From Chersky-840 sp963810195 (GTDB lineage Bacteria; Actinomycetota; Acidimicrobiia; Acidimicrobiales; UBA8190), in NCBI GenBank assembly GCA_963810195.1, contig CAWEMO010000001.1, positions 744,001-808,000 on the forward strand: a DNA stretch of 64,000 nt, written 5' to 3'. Within the stretch, counting starts at the first letter, position 1. The number at the start of each line of letters is the position of its first letter. The translations under genes and the position numbers were made by a program. The notes beneath the pieces were generated by a model that saw only the letters and a list, made by a program, of their open reading frames with translations, was not told where the DNA came from and searched no databases. Positions 26,484-33,542 of this stretch are shown here, in pieces.

Positions 26484-28544
26484 TCAGTGCGCCGGTGGGG
26501 GGCCGGCCCTGGCCAGCAGCGCGCGGGCCCGGGAAGCCACGTTGGCGGGCGTGTACCCGAAGTGCTCGAGCACGACCGGGCCCGGCGCCGACGCGCCGAA
26601 ATGGTCGATGGCTACGACGTCGTCCGCGTAGCGCTCCCAGCCGAAGGACGCGGCCGCTTCGACGGCGAGGCGCACGGAGCCGGGGGGGAGGACCTCGTGG
26701 CGGTAGGACTCCGGCTGCATGGCGAAGAGCTCCCAGCACGGCAGCGATACCACCCGGGCCCGGAAGGGCCCCTCCGACGCGCCGTCGCCTTCCCCGGCTG
26801 CGGCGAGCAGTCGGGCGGCCTCCACGCACACCCACACCTCCGAGCCGGTGCCGATGAGGACGATCTCGGGCCCTCCGGCCGGGTCCGCCAGGACGTAGCC
26901 GCCGCGGGCGACACCGTCGGCGGCCTCGGCAGTGCCCTCGAGCACCGGGATCGACTGGCGCGTCAGCACCAACGCGGTGGGCCCGTCGGAGTCGACCGCG
27001 ATGCGCCATGCATGGGCGGTCTCGTTGGCGTCCGCCGGCCGGATGAGGCGCAGGCCCGGCAGGGCGCGCAGCGATGCCAGCTGCTCGACGGGCTGATGGG
27101 TGGGGCCGTCCTCGCCCAGGCCCACCGAGTCGTGCGTCCACGAGTAGACGACGTGGGCCTCCGACAGGGCGGCGAGGCGGACCGCGGGGCGCATGTAGTC
27201 ACTGAAGATGAAAAAGGTCCCTCCCACGGGGAGCACGCCGCCGTGGCGCGCCATGCCGGTCATGGCCGAACCCATGGCGTGCTCTCGGATCCCGTAGTGG
27301 ATCTGGTCCCCCTCGGGATCCTGGGCGGACTGGTTGGCGGTGCCCTGCAGCTTGACGCCGGTGTTTCCCGTCAGGTCGGCGGCGCCCGCCACCAACCCGG
27401 GGATCATCTCGGCCGTGGCCGTGAGGCAGCGGTTGAACGCCACGCGCGTGGCGAGGCTGGTGCCGGCCTCGAACACCGGGAGCTTGGCGGACCAGCCTTC
27501 GAGGCCCCGTCCCCGCTGGGCCGCCTCCCACGCCGCTTTGTCCCCGGTCCACCCGGCGAAGCGCGTCCTCCACGCGCCACTGAGCTTCTCCCCGCGCGCC
27601 AGGCACCGCCGGTAGAGCCCGATCACCTCGTCGGGGACCCAGAACTGCTCGTCGGGCGGCAGGCCCAGGATGGCCTTGGTCTCGCGGATCTCGTCCTCGC
27701 CGAGCGGAGTGCCGTGGGCGTCGGCGGTGTCGGTCTTATGGGGGGACGGCCAGCCGATGTGGCTGCGCAGGAGGATCATCGACGGCTTGTCCTCGACCGC
27801 CATGGCCCGTCGCAGCGCCGCCTCGAGGGCGTCGGTGTCGTTGGCCACCTCGCCGATATCCTCGGTGTGCCAGCCGTAGGCGTCGAAACGCTCGGCCACG
27901 TCGTCGTCGTAGGCGAGCTCGGTCGGCCCGTCGATGGTGATGTGGTTGTTGTCGTAGACGTAGACGAGCCGGCCCAGCCCGAGATGGCCGGCGAGCGACG
28001 CCGCTTCGTGGCTGATCCCCTCCATCAGACACCCGTCGCCGCAGAACACGAAGGTGTGGTGGTCGACGAGCTCGGGCCCGAAGCGGGCCCGCAGCCACCG
28101 CTCGGCGATCCCCATGCCGACGCCGTTGCCGACCCCCTGGCCGAGGGGGCCCGTGGTGACCTCGACCCCTGTGGTCAGGTGCACCTCGGGATGCCCCGGC
28201 GTCTTGCTGCCCCACTGGCGGAACTGCTTGATGTCGTCGAGGGTGAGGCCGTATCCGGTGAGGAAGAGGAAGGAGTACAGCAGGATCGAGGCATGGCCGT
28301 TGGAGAGGACGAAGCGGTCGCGGTCGGGCCAGTCAGGGTACGCGGGGTCGTGGCGCATGACCCTGGTGAACAGCACGTGAGCCAGCGGCGCCAGGGCCAT
28401 GGCGGTGCCGGGATGCCCGGAGTCGGCCTTCTGCGGGGCGTCCATGGCGAGGCCGCGCACGACGTTGATCCCGAGCTGTTCGAGCTCCGCTTCGGTCACG
28501 GTGAGAACCGTACCCTCTCGGTCGACGCCGGCAACCAGGTGCAC
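26484..28544 (-). CDS. tkt: Transketolase
   Basis: 686 residues from GTG 28544 (GAGGG seven bases upstream); a second GTG at 28499 would remove 15 unconserved residues and start at a family-like TEAELEQLGIN. SGHPGTAMALAP, the thiamine-diphosphate motif FCGDGCLMEGISHEAA with its DNN, the catalytic Glu in IHYGIREHAMGS, and HDSVGLGEDGPTHQP are intact. It moves two-carbon units between sugar phosphates using the thiamine diphosphate whose pathway is encoded at the left end. It starts 10 bases after the FIST gene. Confidence 0.95.
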   Translation of the reverse strand: MHLVAGVDREGTVLTVTEAELEQLGINVVRGLAMDAPQKADSGHPGTAMALAPLAHVLFTRVMRHDPAYPDWPDRDRFVLSNGHASILLYSFLFLTGYGLTLDDIKQFRQWGSKTPGHPEVHLTTGVEVTTGPLGQGVGNGVGMGIAERWLRARFGPELVDHHTFVFCGDGCLMEGISHEAASLAGHLGLGRLVYVYDNNHITIDGPTELAYDDDVAERFDAYGWHTEDIGEVANDTDALEAALRRAMAVEDKPSMILLRSHIGWPSPHKTDTADAHGTPLGEDEIRETKAILGLPPDEQFWVPDEVIGLYRRCLARGEKLSGAWRTRFAGWTGDKAAWEAAQRGRGLEGWSAKLPVFEAGTSLATRVAFNRCLTATAEMIPGLVAGAADLTGNTGVKLQGTANQSAQDPEGDQIHYGIREHAMGSAMTGMARHGGVLPVGGTFFIFSDYMRPAVRLAALSEAHVVYSWTHDSVGLGEDGPTHQPVEQLASLRALPGLRLIRPADANETAHAWRIAVDSDGPTALVLTRQSIPVLEGTAEAADGVARGGYVLADPAGGPEIVLIGTGSEVWVCVEAARLLAAAGEGDGASEGPFRARVVSLPCWELFAMQPESYRHEVLPPGSVRLAVEAAASFGWERYADDVVAIDHFGASAPGPVVLEHFGYTPANVASRARALLARAGPPPAH

Positions 28545-28554
28545 GGCGGAGCCC

Positions 28555-29751
28555 TCAACTCGCCGCCCCCGGGTCCCCGTCCGGGCGCGGGGGGCCTCCG
28601 GAGCGATCGGTGAACAGGGCCACCGACGCGGTGAACCCGTGGACGAAGTTCCTTCCGCCGACGGGGCCGAGCTCTCCGGCGGCGAAGAACCCCGCCATCG
28701 GGACCGCGCCCAGGTGTTCGGTCAGGACGCGCACGTCGTGGTGGGGCTCTGCGAACAACCGCGTCCCTCGGCCGTTGCACGTGAAGACGAGAGCGGCGTC
28801 GGCCCGGCGCGCACGCACCATGGCGTGGAGGTCCTGGTCCGCGGAGTCGGCGTCACGCAGATGGAATTGCACGGTCGTGCCCAGTGCGACGGCGTCGCCG
28901 ACGGCGATGGCTCCCGTGGCGCGGTCCGTGCCCAGCACGTTGCGGACCAGGAAGTCGCCGCGGCCGAAGTGCTCCTGGTGCTCGTCGATCACCTGCCCGA
29001 GATGCAGGCCACCGGACTCGAGCAGCACCACCTCTTCCTCGCTGAGCGAGTCGCGGGCCTGCGCCACCACCTGCTCGAGGGCGGGGCGTCCGGCGAGCTC
29101 GTAGAGGACGTTGTGCTCGGCCCTGGTCACGACGAGGGGGTCGCCGAAGGGCCGGCAGCCCTGGGAGACGAGGGTGGCGATCTCGGTCCCGGGGCCGAGG
29201 AACGCGCCCACGGCACCGCCGGTGCCGACGTGGGTGCCGAGGGCGAGCCGATTGCCGCCCGGACCGCGCGCCGCGGACGCCATGCCGCCCACCACCCGGA
29301 GGCCGGGGTGGTTGGCGTCGACCCAGTCGAGGAAGGAGTCGGCCGGGAAGCTGTAGGGGTCGCCCAGGAGGACGAGCGCTTCGGGGGCGAAGGGGAGCTC
29401 GGGGGGCCAGCCCCGCAGGACCAGGCCGTCACCGGAGTCCGACGGCACGGCGTCGAGCGCCAGTGGCATCAAGGGACCGACGTGCCCCGCGAAGAGCGAG
29501 ACGGCCGCTCCATGCTCCACCTCGCGGTGCGGGCCCAGCACCGACTCCGCCGCGCACCCGAGCGACACCAGGGGATGCAGCACCTCTTCGACGGTCCGCA
29601 TGACGTCCTCGAGCGCCCCGGCGTGCGGCGGCGTGACGAACACGGTGGCGAAGTCGGGCCGCTCGCCGATGCGCTCGAGCACGGCGCCGGTCACCTCTCC
29701 CACGGCGTGGGCGGTGAGCGGGTGCTCGCTCAGGGCGGCCGCGAAGGGCAT
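28555..29751 (-). CDS. FIST-domain sensory protein
   Basis: 398 residues, with FIST N-terminal (about 30-210) and FIST C-terminal (about 215-370) domains. LVVGGMASA-like and TCNGRGTRLF segments mark the two halves; the latter is the usual FIST_C signature. FIST domains are thought to bind small ligands, perhaps amino acids, in signalling proteins. This one has no attached output domain. It is the first gene of the pentose-phosphate operon, 10 bases ahead of tkt. TAGGGT at 29764-29759 ends seven bases before ATG 29751, so a leaderless operon promoter is likely here. Confidence 0.85.
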   Translation of the reverse strand: MPFAAALSEHPLTAHAVGEVTGAVLERIGERPDFATVFVTPPHAGALEDVMRTVEEVLHPLVSLGCAAESVLGPHREVEHGAAVSLFAGHVGPLMPLALDAVPSDSGDGLVLRGWPPELPFAPEALVLLGDPYSFPADSFLDWVDANHPGLRVVGGMASAARGPGGNRLALGTHVGTGGAVGAFLGPGTEIATLVSQGCRPFGDPLVVTRAEHNVLYELAGRPALEQVVAQARDSLSEEEVVLLESGGLHLGQVIDEHQEHFGRGDFLVRNVLGTDRATGAIAVGDAVALGTTVQFHLRDADSADQDLHAMVRARRADAALVFTCNGRGTRLFAEPHHDVRVLTEHLGAVPMAGFFAAGELGPVGGRNFVHGFTASVALFTDRSGGPPRPDGDPGAAS

Positions 29752-29781
29752 TGCCGCGACCCTACCGCCGGCCTCCCGCTC

Positions 29782-30936
29782 TCAGGACTGCGGCCATGCG
29801 ACCTCTCCACCCACCCATACCGTCCGCACCCGCCATGCGCCGTCCCCCGTGGGCTCGAGCGCGACGAGATCAGCGCGCCGTCCCGGCGCGATCGCACCCC
29901 GGTCGTCCAACCCGAGCAGCCGGGCCGGCGTGGTGCTGGCCGCCTGCACCGCGTCGGGAAGCGAGACCTCGCTGTGGCGCACGACGTTGGTGAGCGCGCC
30001 GTCCATGGTGAGGACCGAACCGGCCAGGGTGCCGTCGGCGAGCCGCGGCGGCCCCGCGCCGGCGGCGGGCGCCGTTCCCGCGCCGGCGACCGTGACCGCG
30101 ACCGCGTCGGTGACCAGGGCGACGCCGCGGGCCCCTTTGGCGTTGAACGCCATGCGCACGAAGACCGGGTGGGTGTGCACGAGGTCTGCGATGACCGACA
30201 CCGAGAGACGATCGTCGGCGAGTGCGGCCCCGAGGAGTCCCGGGGCGCGGTGGTGCAGAGCCCCCATGGCGTTGCCCAGGTGCGTGACGAGCCGGGCCCC
30301 CGCCGCCGCGGCCTCACCGGCGACCTCGGCGGTGCACGCGGAGTGGCCGAGCGCGACGAGGACCCCCCGGCCGCTCAGTGCGGCGATGGCGTCGAGGGCC
30401 CCCGGGAGCTCCGGGGCGAGCGTGACGACGCGCACCAGGCCCCCCAGGGAGTCGAGCCACGCGGCGTCGACCGCGTCGCGCAGGAGCTCGGAGCGGTGCG
30501 CGCCACGGACTGCTAGGAAGGGCCCTTCGAGGTGTGCCCCGGCGATCTCGGGCCGCGGCGCCCCGCCCGGACGGCGCGCCGCCCGTGCCACGCCGTCCAG
30601 GGAGGCTTCGAGGGTGTCGAGCGGTGCGGTCAAGACGGTGGGACACCATGTGGTCACCCCCTGGGCGAGGAGGGAGCGGTCGAGCCGGTCCCAGTCCGCC
30701 CCGGCCGCGGTGGCCACGTCGACGCCGCCGATCCCGTTCACCTGGAGGTCCACGAAGCCGGGGACCAGCACCATGTCGGGGCAGGCGCCCGTGGCCTGAC
30801 GCACGGCGGCGATCAGCCCTCCTTCCACCACGACCTCGGCGCCGGCCACCGGCCCGGACGGGGAGACGACCGTGGCCGCCCGCACGATGGTGCGCGCGGG
30901 GCCGGAGGGCGAGGGAACGGGTCGTGGCGAAGGCAC
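29782..30936 (-). CDS. nagA: N-acetylglucosamine-6-phosphate deacetylase
   Basis: 384 residues from GTG 30936. Amidohydrolase fold with GFVDLQVNG at the first strand, the metal ligands in HLEGPFL (Glu), VALGHSAC (His) and VTHLGNAM (His), and the catalytic Asp in LVTDAVAV. It deacetylates GlcNAc-6-phosphate during amino-sugar and wall recycling. Two Pro/Ala-rich insertions are mild oddities. The start is set by a TACCGT box nine bases upstream; no Shine-Dalgarno is visible. Divergent from the thioesterase gene, sharing a palindromic promoter. Confidence 0.9.
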   Translation of the reverse strand: MPSPRPVPSPSGPARTIVRAATVVSPSGPVAGAEVVVEGGLIAAVRQATGACPDMVLVPGFVDLQVNGIGGVDVATAAGADWDRLDRSLLAQGVTTWCPTVLTAPLDTLEASLDGVARAARRPGGAPRPEIAGAHLEGPFLAVRGAHRSELLRDAVDAAWLDSLGGLVRVVTLAPELPGALDAIAALSGRGVLVALGHSACTAEVAGEAAAAGARLVTHLGNAMGALHHRAPGLLGAALADDRLSVSVIADLVHTHPVFVRMAFNAKGARGVALVTDAVAVTVAGAGTAPAAGAGPPRLADGTLAGSVLTMDGALTNVVRHSEVSLPDAVQAASTTPARLLGLDDRGAIAPGRRADLVALEPTGDGAWRVRTVWVGGEVAWPQS

Positions 30937-30944
30937 GGGAGTCG

Positions 30945-30955
30945 TACGGTACCGT
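30945..30955. promoter_or_regulatory. Palindromic divergent promoter of nagA and thioesterase
   Basis: The 10-bp palindrome ACGGTACCGT (30946-30955) gives TACCGT on both strands: six bases before GTG 30962 on the plus strand and nine before GTG 30936 on the minus strand. Only 25 bases separate the two start codons, so both mRNAs are expected to be leaderless or nearly so. Confidence 0.5.
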
Positions 30956-30961
30956 CTCGGC

Positions 30962-31366
30962 GTGGCCGATCCCCGGGTGCAGGTGCCACCCAACTGCGAC
31001 CTCACGCTGGGCATGGTGTGCGTCGACAAGACCGTGCCGGGGACCACCGTCTGGCAGATGCCCGCCGACGAGCGCTTCACCAATCCGGTCGGGGTGCTCC
31101 AGGGCGGGTTCCTGGCCGCGTGCTGCGACTCGGCCATGGGGGCCGCCACCGTCACGTGGGCGAAGGGGAGGAAGGTCTTCTCGGCCAACGCCGAGATGAA
31201 GGTGAGCTTCCTGGCGCCCGTTCGCCCCGGCGGCACCCTCACGTGCACGTCCAGGGTCGTCTCGGGCGGGGGCCGGGTCGCGTTCGTGGAGGCCGAGGTG
31301 ACAGACCACGAGGGACGGCTCGTGGCCAAGGCCAGCTCGACCTACCTCCTCACTGCGCGGGGCTGA
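30962..31366 (+). CDS. PaaI-family hotdog thioesterase
   Basis: 134 residues from GTG 30962. Single hotdog domain: NPVGVLQGGFLAACCDSAMGAA is the active-site helix region, with Asp in CDSAMG; the usual HGG is QGG here. MKVSFLAPVRPGG and the edge strand RLVAKASSTYLL complete the fold. Relatives hydrolyse aryl- or acyl-CoA esters; the substrate is unknown. Upstream in-frame starts exist, but the leaderless promoter supports this one. Confidence 0.85.
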   Translation: MADPRVQVPPNCDLTLGMVCVDKTVPGTTVWQMPADERFTNPVGVLQGGFLAACCDSAMGAATVTWAKGRKVFSANAEMKVSFLAPVRPGGTLTCTSRVVSGGGRVAFVEAEVTDHEGRLVAKASSTYLLTARG

Positions 31367-31431
31367 CGAGGTGCGGTGCTTGCAGCAGCTCACCCGGGCG
31401 GGGGAGGATGGCTCGCCTCAGAGGAGGGTCG

Positions 31432-31794
31432 GTGGCACGTGAGGGTGGGCGGTCGGGGCGTGGCGGCGGGTTGAGCGCCGCCGGTGGCGACTTCCTCCAG
31501 CTCGTCGTCGACTACGCCAAGCAGGAAACCCTCGGCCCCCTCAAGAGCCTGGGCCGCTTCGTGGCCTTCGGGGTGGCGGGCTCGATCGCCCTCACCGTGG
31601 GCGTCGTCCTGCTCCTGCTGGCCGCGCTGCGGGCGCTGCAGACCGAGACCGGGTCCACGTTCACGGGCAACCTCAGCTGGCTGCCCTACCTGATCACCGT
31701 GGTGGGGGCCCTGGCGGTCATGGGCCTGGCGGCTTGGCGGATCAACAAAGGGCCGGCGACCAGGACGGGCCGCGACAAGGACGGGAGGCGCTGA
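31432..31794 (+). CDS. Holin-superfamily-III-like (Phage_holin_3_6) membrane protein
   Basis: 120 residues from GTG 31432, chosen for AGGAGG at 31422-31427. A short basic N-terminus and an amphipathic helix (LQLVVDYAKQETLGPLKSLGR) are followed by two transmembrane segments (FGVAGSIALTVGVVLLLLAA and the YLITVVGALAVMGLAAW region) and a basic tail. This is the pattern of the chromosomal actinobacterial holin-X family, common outside phages and of unknown role. It is followed at 2 bases by another small membrane gene. Confidence 0.7.
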   Translation: MAREGGRSGRGGGLSAAGGDFLQLVVDYAKQETLGPLKSLGRFVAFGVAGSIALTVGVVLLLLAALRALQTETGSTFTGNLSWLPYLITVVGALAVMGLAAWRINKGPATRTGRDKDGRR

Positions 31795-31796
31795 CG

Positions 31797-32006
31797 ATGG
31801 CGACCACGGCGAGGATCACCCGCGACGACCTCGAGGCCAAGCTCCGGGAGATGTCGGGGGGCGTGGAGGAGACCGTCGAGGCGGTCCGGCCCAAGCTGAT
31901 CTCCGCGGCCGCGGCCGGCGTGGTGCTGGTGGTGCTGATCGCCTACCTCCTCGGCCGCCGGCGCGGTCGGGCCCGCTCCGCCGTCGTCGAGATCCGCAAG
32001 GTCTGA
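31797..32006 (+). CDS. Small single-pass membrane protein
   Basis: 69 residues, ATG 31797, two bases after the previous stop and preceded by GGGAGG. Residues 1-35 are amphipathic and helical (DDLEAKLREMSGGVEETVEAV). One membrane span (about 37-56) is followed by RRRGRARSA. Small proteins of this type often accompany the holin-X family gene in actinobacteria. Function unknown. Confidence 0.7.
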   Translation: MATTARITRDDLEAKLREMSGGVEETVEAVRPKLISAAAAGVVLVVLIAYLLGRRRGRARSAVVEIRKV

Positions 32007-32016
32007 GGCGGGCGCC

Positions 32017-32238
32017 GTGGACCGGATCCTGCGCGTCCTGGTGACGCGGGCCATGCGGCGCGGACGCGGCGGCGAGCCGATCTGGTTGGCCGTGGCCGGG
32101 GCGGCGTGGCTCGTCCGGCGCAGCCGCAACAGCCGCGACCAGGTTGCCTGGAGCGGCCGGGTGCGCCCGGGCGAGAGGCTCGTGATCTCGGTCGGTGACT
32201 CCGCCACGCCCGCACCGTCGAGCTCCGGCGGGGAGTGA
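32017..32238 (+). CDS. Small basic hypothetical protein
   Basis: 73 residues from GTG 32017, 10 bases after the previous gene; its TGA overlaps the GTG of trmI. It has a basic N-terminus (RAMRRGRGG), a short hydrophobic stretch IWLAVAGAAWLV, then WSGRVRPGERLVISV. The layout suggests a membrane-associated protein. No family recognised. The tight spacing supports it as a real gene of the 31432-33032 operon. Confidence 0.6.
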   Translation: MDRILRVLVTRAMRRGRGGEPIWLAVAGAAWLVRRSRNSRDQVAWSGRVRPGERLVISVGDSATPAPSSSGGE

Positions 32239-33032
32239 CGTCCGGGTCGGACGCGCCCGGTGGCCCGCTGTCGGCCGGAGAGCGCGTGCTGCTCGTCGAC
32301 CCCAAAGAGCGGCGCTATCTGCTCACGCTGCAGCCTGGTGCGGCCTTCCACACCCACTCGGGCATCGTCGCCCACGACGACGTGATCGGGCGCGTCGAAG
32401 GGTCGACGGTCAGCGCCACCACGGGACGGCGCTTCGTGGCACTGCGCCCCACCCTGGCCGAGGTCGTCCTGAAGATGCCCCGCGGGGCCCAGGTGATCTA
32501 TCCCAAGGACCTCGGCGCCATCCTCATCGCGGCCGACATCGGGCCCGGCATGCGGGTGCTCGAGGCAGGCGTGGGGTCCGGCGCACTGTCGATGGCCCTG
32601 TTGCGCGCCGGCGCGGAGGTGGTCGGGTACGAGGTCCGCTCCGACTTCGCAGCCGGGGCGCGTGCCAACGTGGCGGCGTGGATGGGGGAGGGGGCGAGGT
32701 ACCGCGTCGAAGAGCGCGACGTGTACGAAGGGATCGAGGAACGCGGGCTCGACCGGGTGGTGCTCGACCTTCCCGAGCCCTGGCGCGCACTGGGCCCGAT
32801 CACCGACGCGCTCCGTCCGGGAGGGATCGTGCTGTCCTACCTTCCGTCGATCACCCAGGTCGCCACGCTGCGCGCGGCGATGTCGGCACGGCCCTTCGGC
32901 ATGGCCGAGACCTCGGAGGTGCTGCGCCGCACCTGGCACGTCGAGGAGCGATCGGTGCGCCCCGACCACCGCATGGTCGCCCACACGGGGTTCATCACGA
33001 CGGCGAGGCTCCTCGTCAGCCCTGCCGGGTGA
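32235..33032 (+). CDS. trmI: tRNA (adenine-N1)-methyltransferase TrmI
   Basis: 265 residues; GTG 32235 overlaps the previous TGA (GTGA). An N-terminal beta domain (1-75) precedes the class I methyltransferase fold with the SAM motif VLEAGVGSGALSMALL and VVLDLPEPW, the m1A58-specific motif order. It methylates A58 in the T-loop of tRNAs, as a tetramer in relatives. In mycobacteria the orthologue also lies immediately upstream of the proteasome genes, so this is conserved neighbourhood. Confidence 0.92.
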   Translation: MTSGSDAPGGPLSAGERVLLVDPKERRYLLTLQPGAAFHTHSGIVAHDDVIGRVEGSTVSATTGRRFVALRPTLAEVVLKMPRGAQVIYPKDLGAILIAADIGPGMRVLEAGVGSGALSMALLRAGAEVVGYEVRSDFAAGARANVAAWMGEGARYRVEERDVYEGIEERGLDRVVLDLPEPWRALGPITDALRPGGIVLSYLPSITQVATLRAAMSARPFGMAETSEVLRRTWHVEERSVRPDHRMVAHTGFITTARLLVSPAG

Positions 33033-33063
33033 AATCAGCCCTGCCGGGTGAAATCAGCCCTGC
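33016..33063. repeat. 19-bp tandem repeat between trmI and ferredoxin gene
   Basis: The unit TCAGCCCTGCCGGGTGAAA runs 33016-33034 and 33035-33053, with a partial third copy (TCAGCCCTGC) at 33054-33063. The first copy carries the trmI stop codon, and the third carries the stop of the convergent ferredoxin gene. It probably arose by slippage. Confidence 0.85.
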
Positions 33064-33290
33064 TCGATGAAGATGCACTCTCCGGGGCACTCCTCGGCCG
33101 CCTCGGTGACGGCGTCCTCCAGGTCGTCGGGGACGAGGGCCAGGCCGGCCGAGCCACCGGGCTCGTTCTTCACCTGGTCCCCCTCCTTGACGTAGGCGAG
33201 GCCGTCGTCGAGCAACGTGAAGACGGCCGGCGCGATCTCCTCGCACAGGCCGTCGCCGGTGCACAGATCCTGGTCGATCCAGACCTTCAT
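33054..33290 (-). CDS. 3Fe-4S-type ferredoxin
   Basis: 78 residues, ATG 33290 preceded by GGAGAG. Acidic small ferredoxin with C10, C16 and C68 in the CxxxxxC...CP pattern of 3Fe-4S ferredoxins that serve cytochromes P450 and other monooxygenases; C72 (CPGECI) is an additional Cys that might allow a 4Fe cluster or a disulfide. The insertion GDQVKNEPGGSAG enlarges the central loop. No partner enzyme lies next to it. A -10 TACGTT lies about 50 bases upstream. Confidence 0.85.
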   Translation of the reverse strand: MKVWIDQDLCTGDGLCEEIAPAVFTLLDDGLAYVKEGDQVKNEPGGSAGLALVPDDLEDAVTEAAEECPGECIFIEQG

Positions 33291-33507
33291 GGGCTCGCTC
33301 TCGTCTCTCCACCGTCAGCCGACCGGCGCATTCGGAACGTAACGACGCCCCGCTCGAGGTGTCAATTGACCCGGTCACGGTCGCGACCGGGAGTGCCACC
33401 CGATGTGCCGGACCGACCCCTTGTCACTCGGGGACGAGTCTACCGGGGCCCCGGGCCGTAGCCCGTACTCGGGGCGCCGAAGCGCCAGTTTGGCGCCGGG
33501 GCCGGTG

Positions 33508-33513
33508 TATGGT
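33508..33513 (+). promoter_or_regulatory. -10 box upstream of mpa
   Basis: TATGGT at 33508-33513, with a predicted start near 33520 and a leader of about 23 bases. The rest of the 252-base gap between the ferredoxin gene and mpa holds a CCCGGTC/GACCGGG hairpin (33370-33391) and nothing else I can name. Confidence 0.35.
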
Positions 33514-33542
33514 CCCAAGAGGCGCCCGGAAATGCCCAGGAG

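Noticed and set aside
29782..31329. Long N-terminal extension of nagA
   Set aside because: Upstream codons overlap the divergent thioesterase and are Arg/Pro/Thr-rich shadow sequence; the promoter palindrome at 30946-30955 sets the start at 30936.
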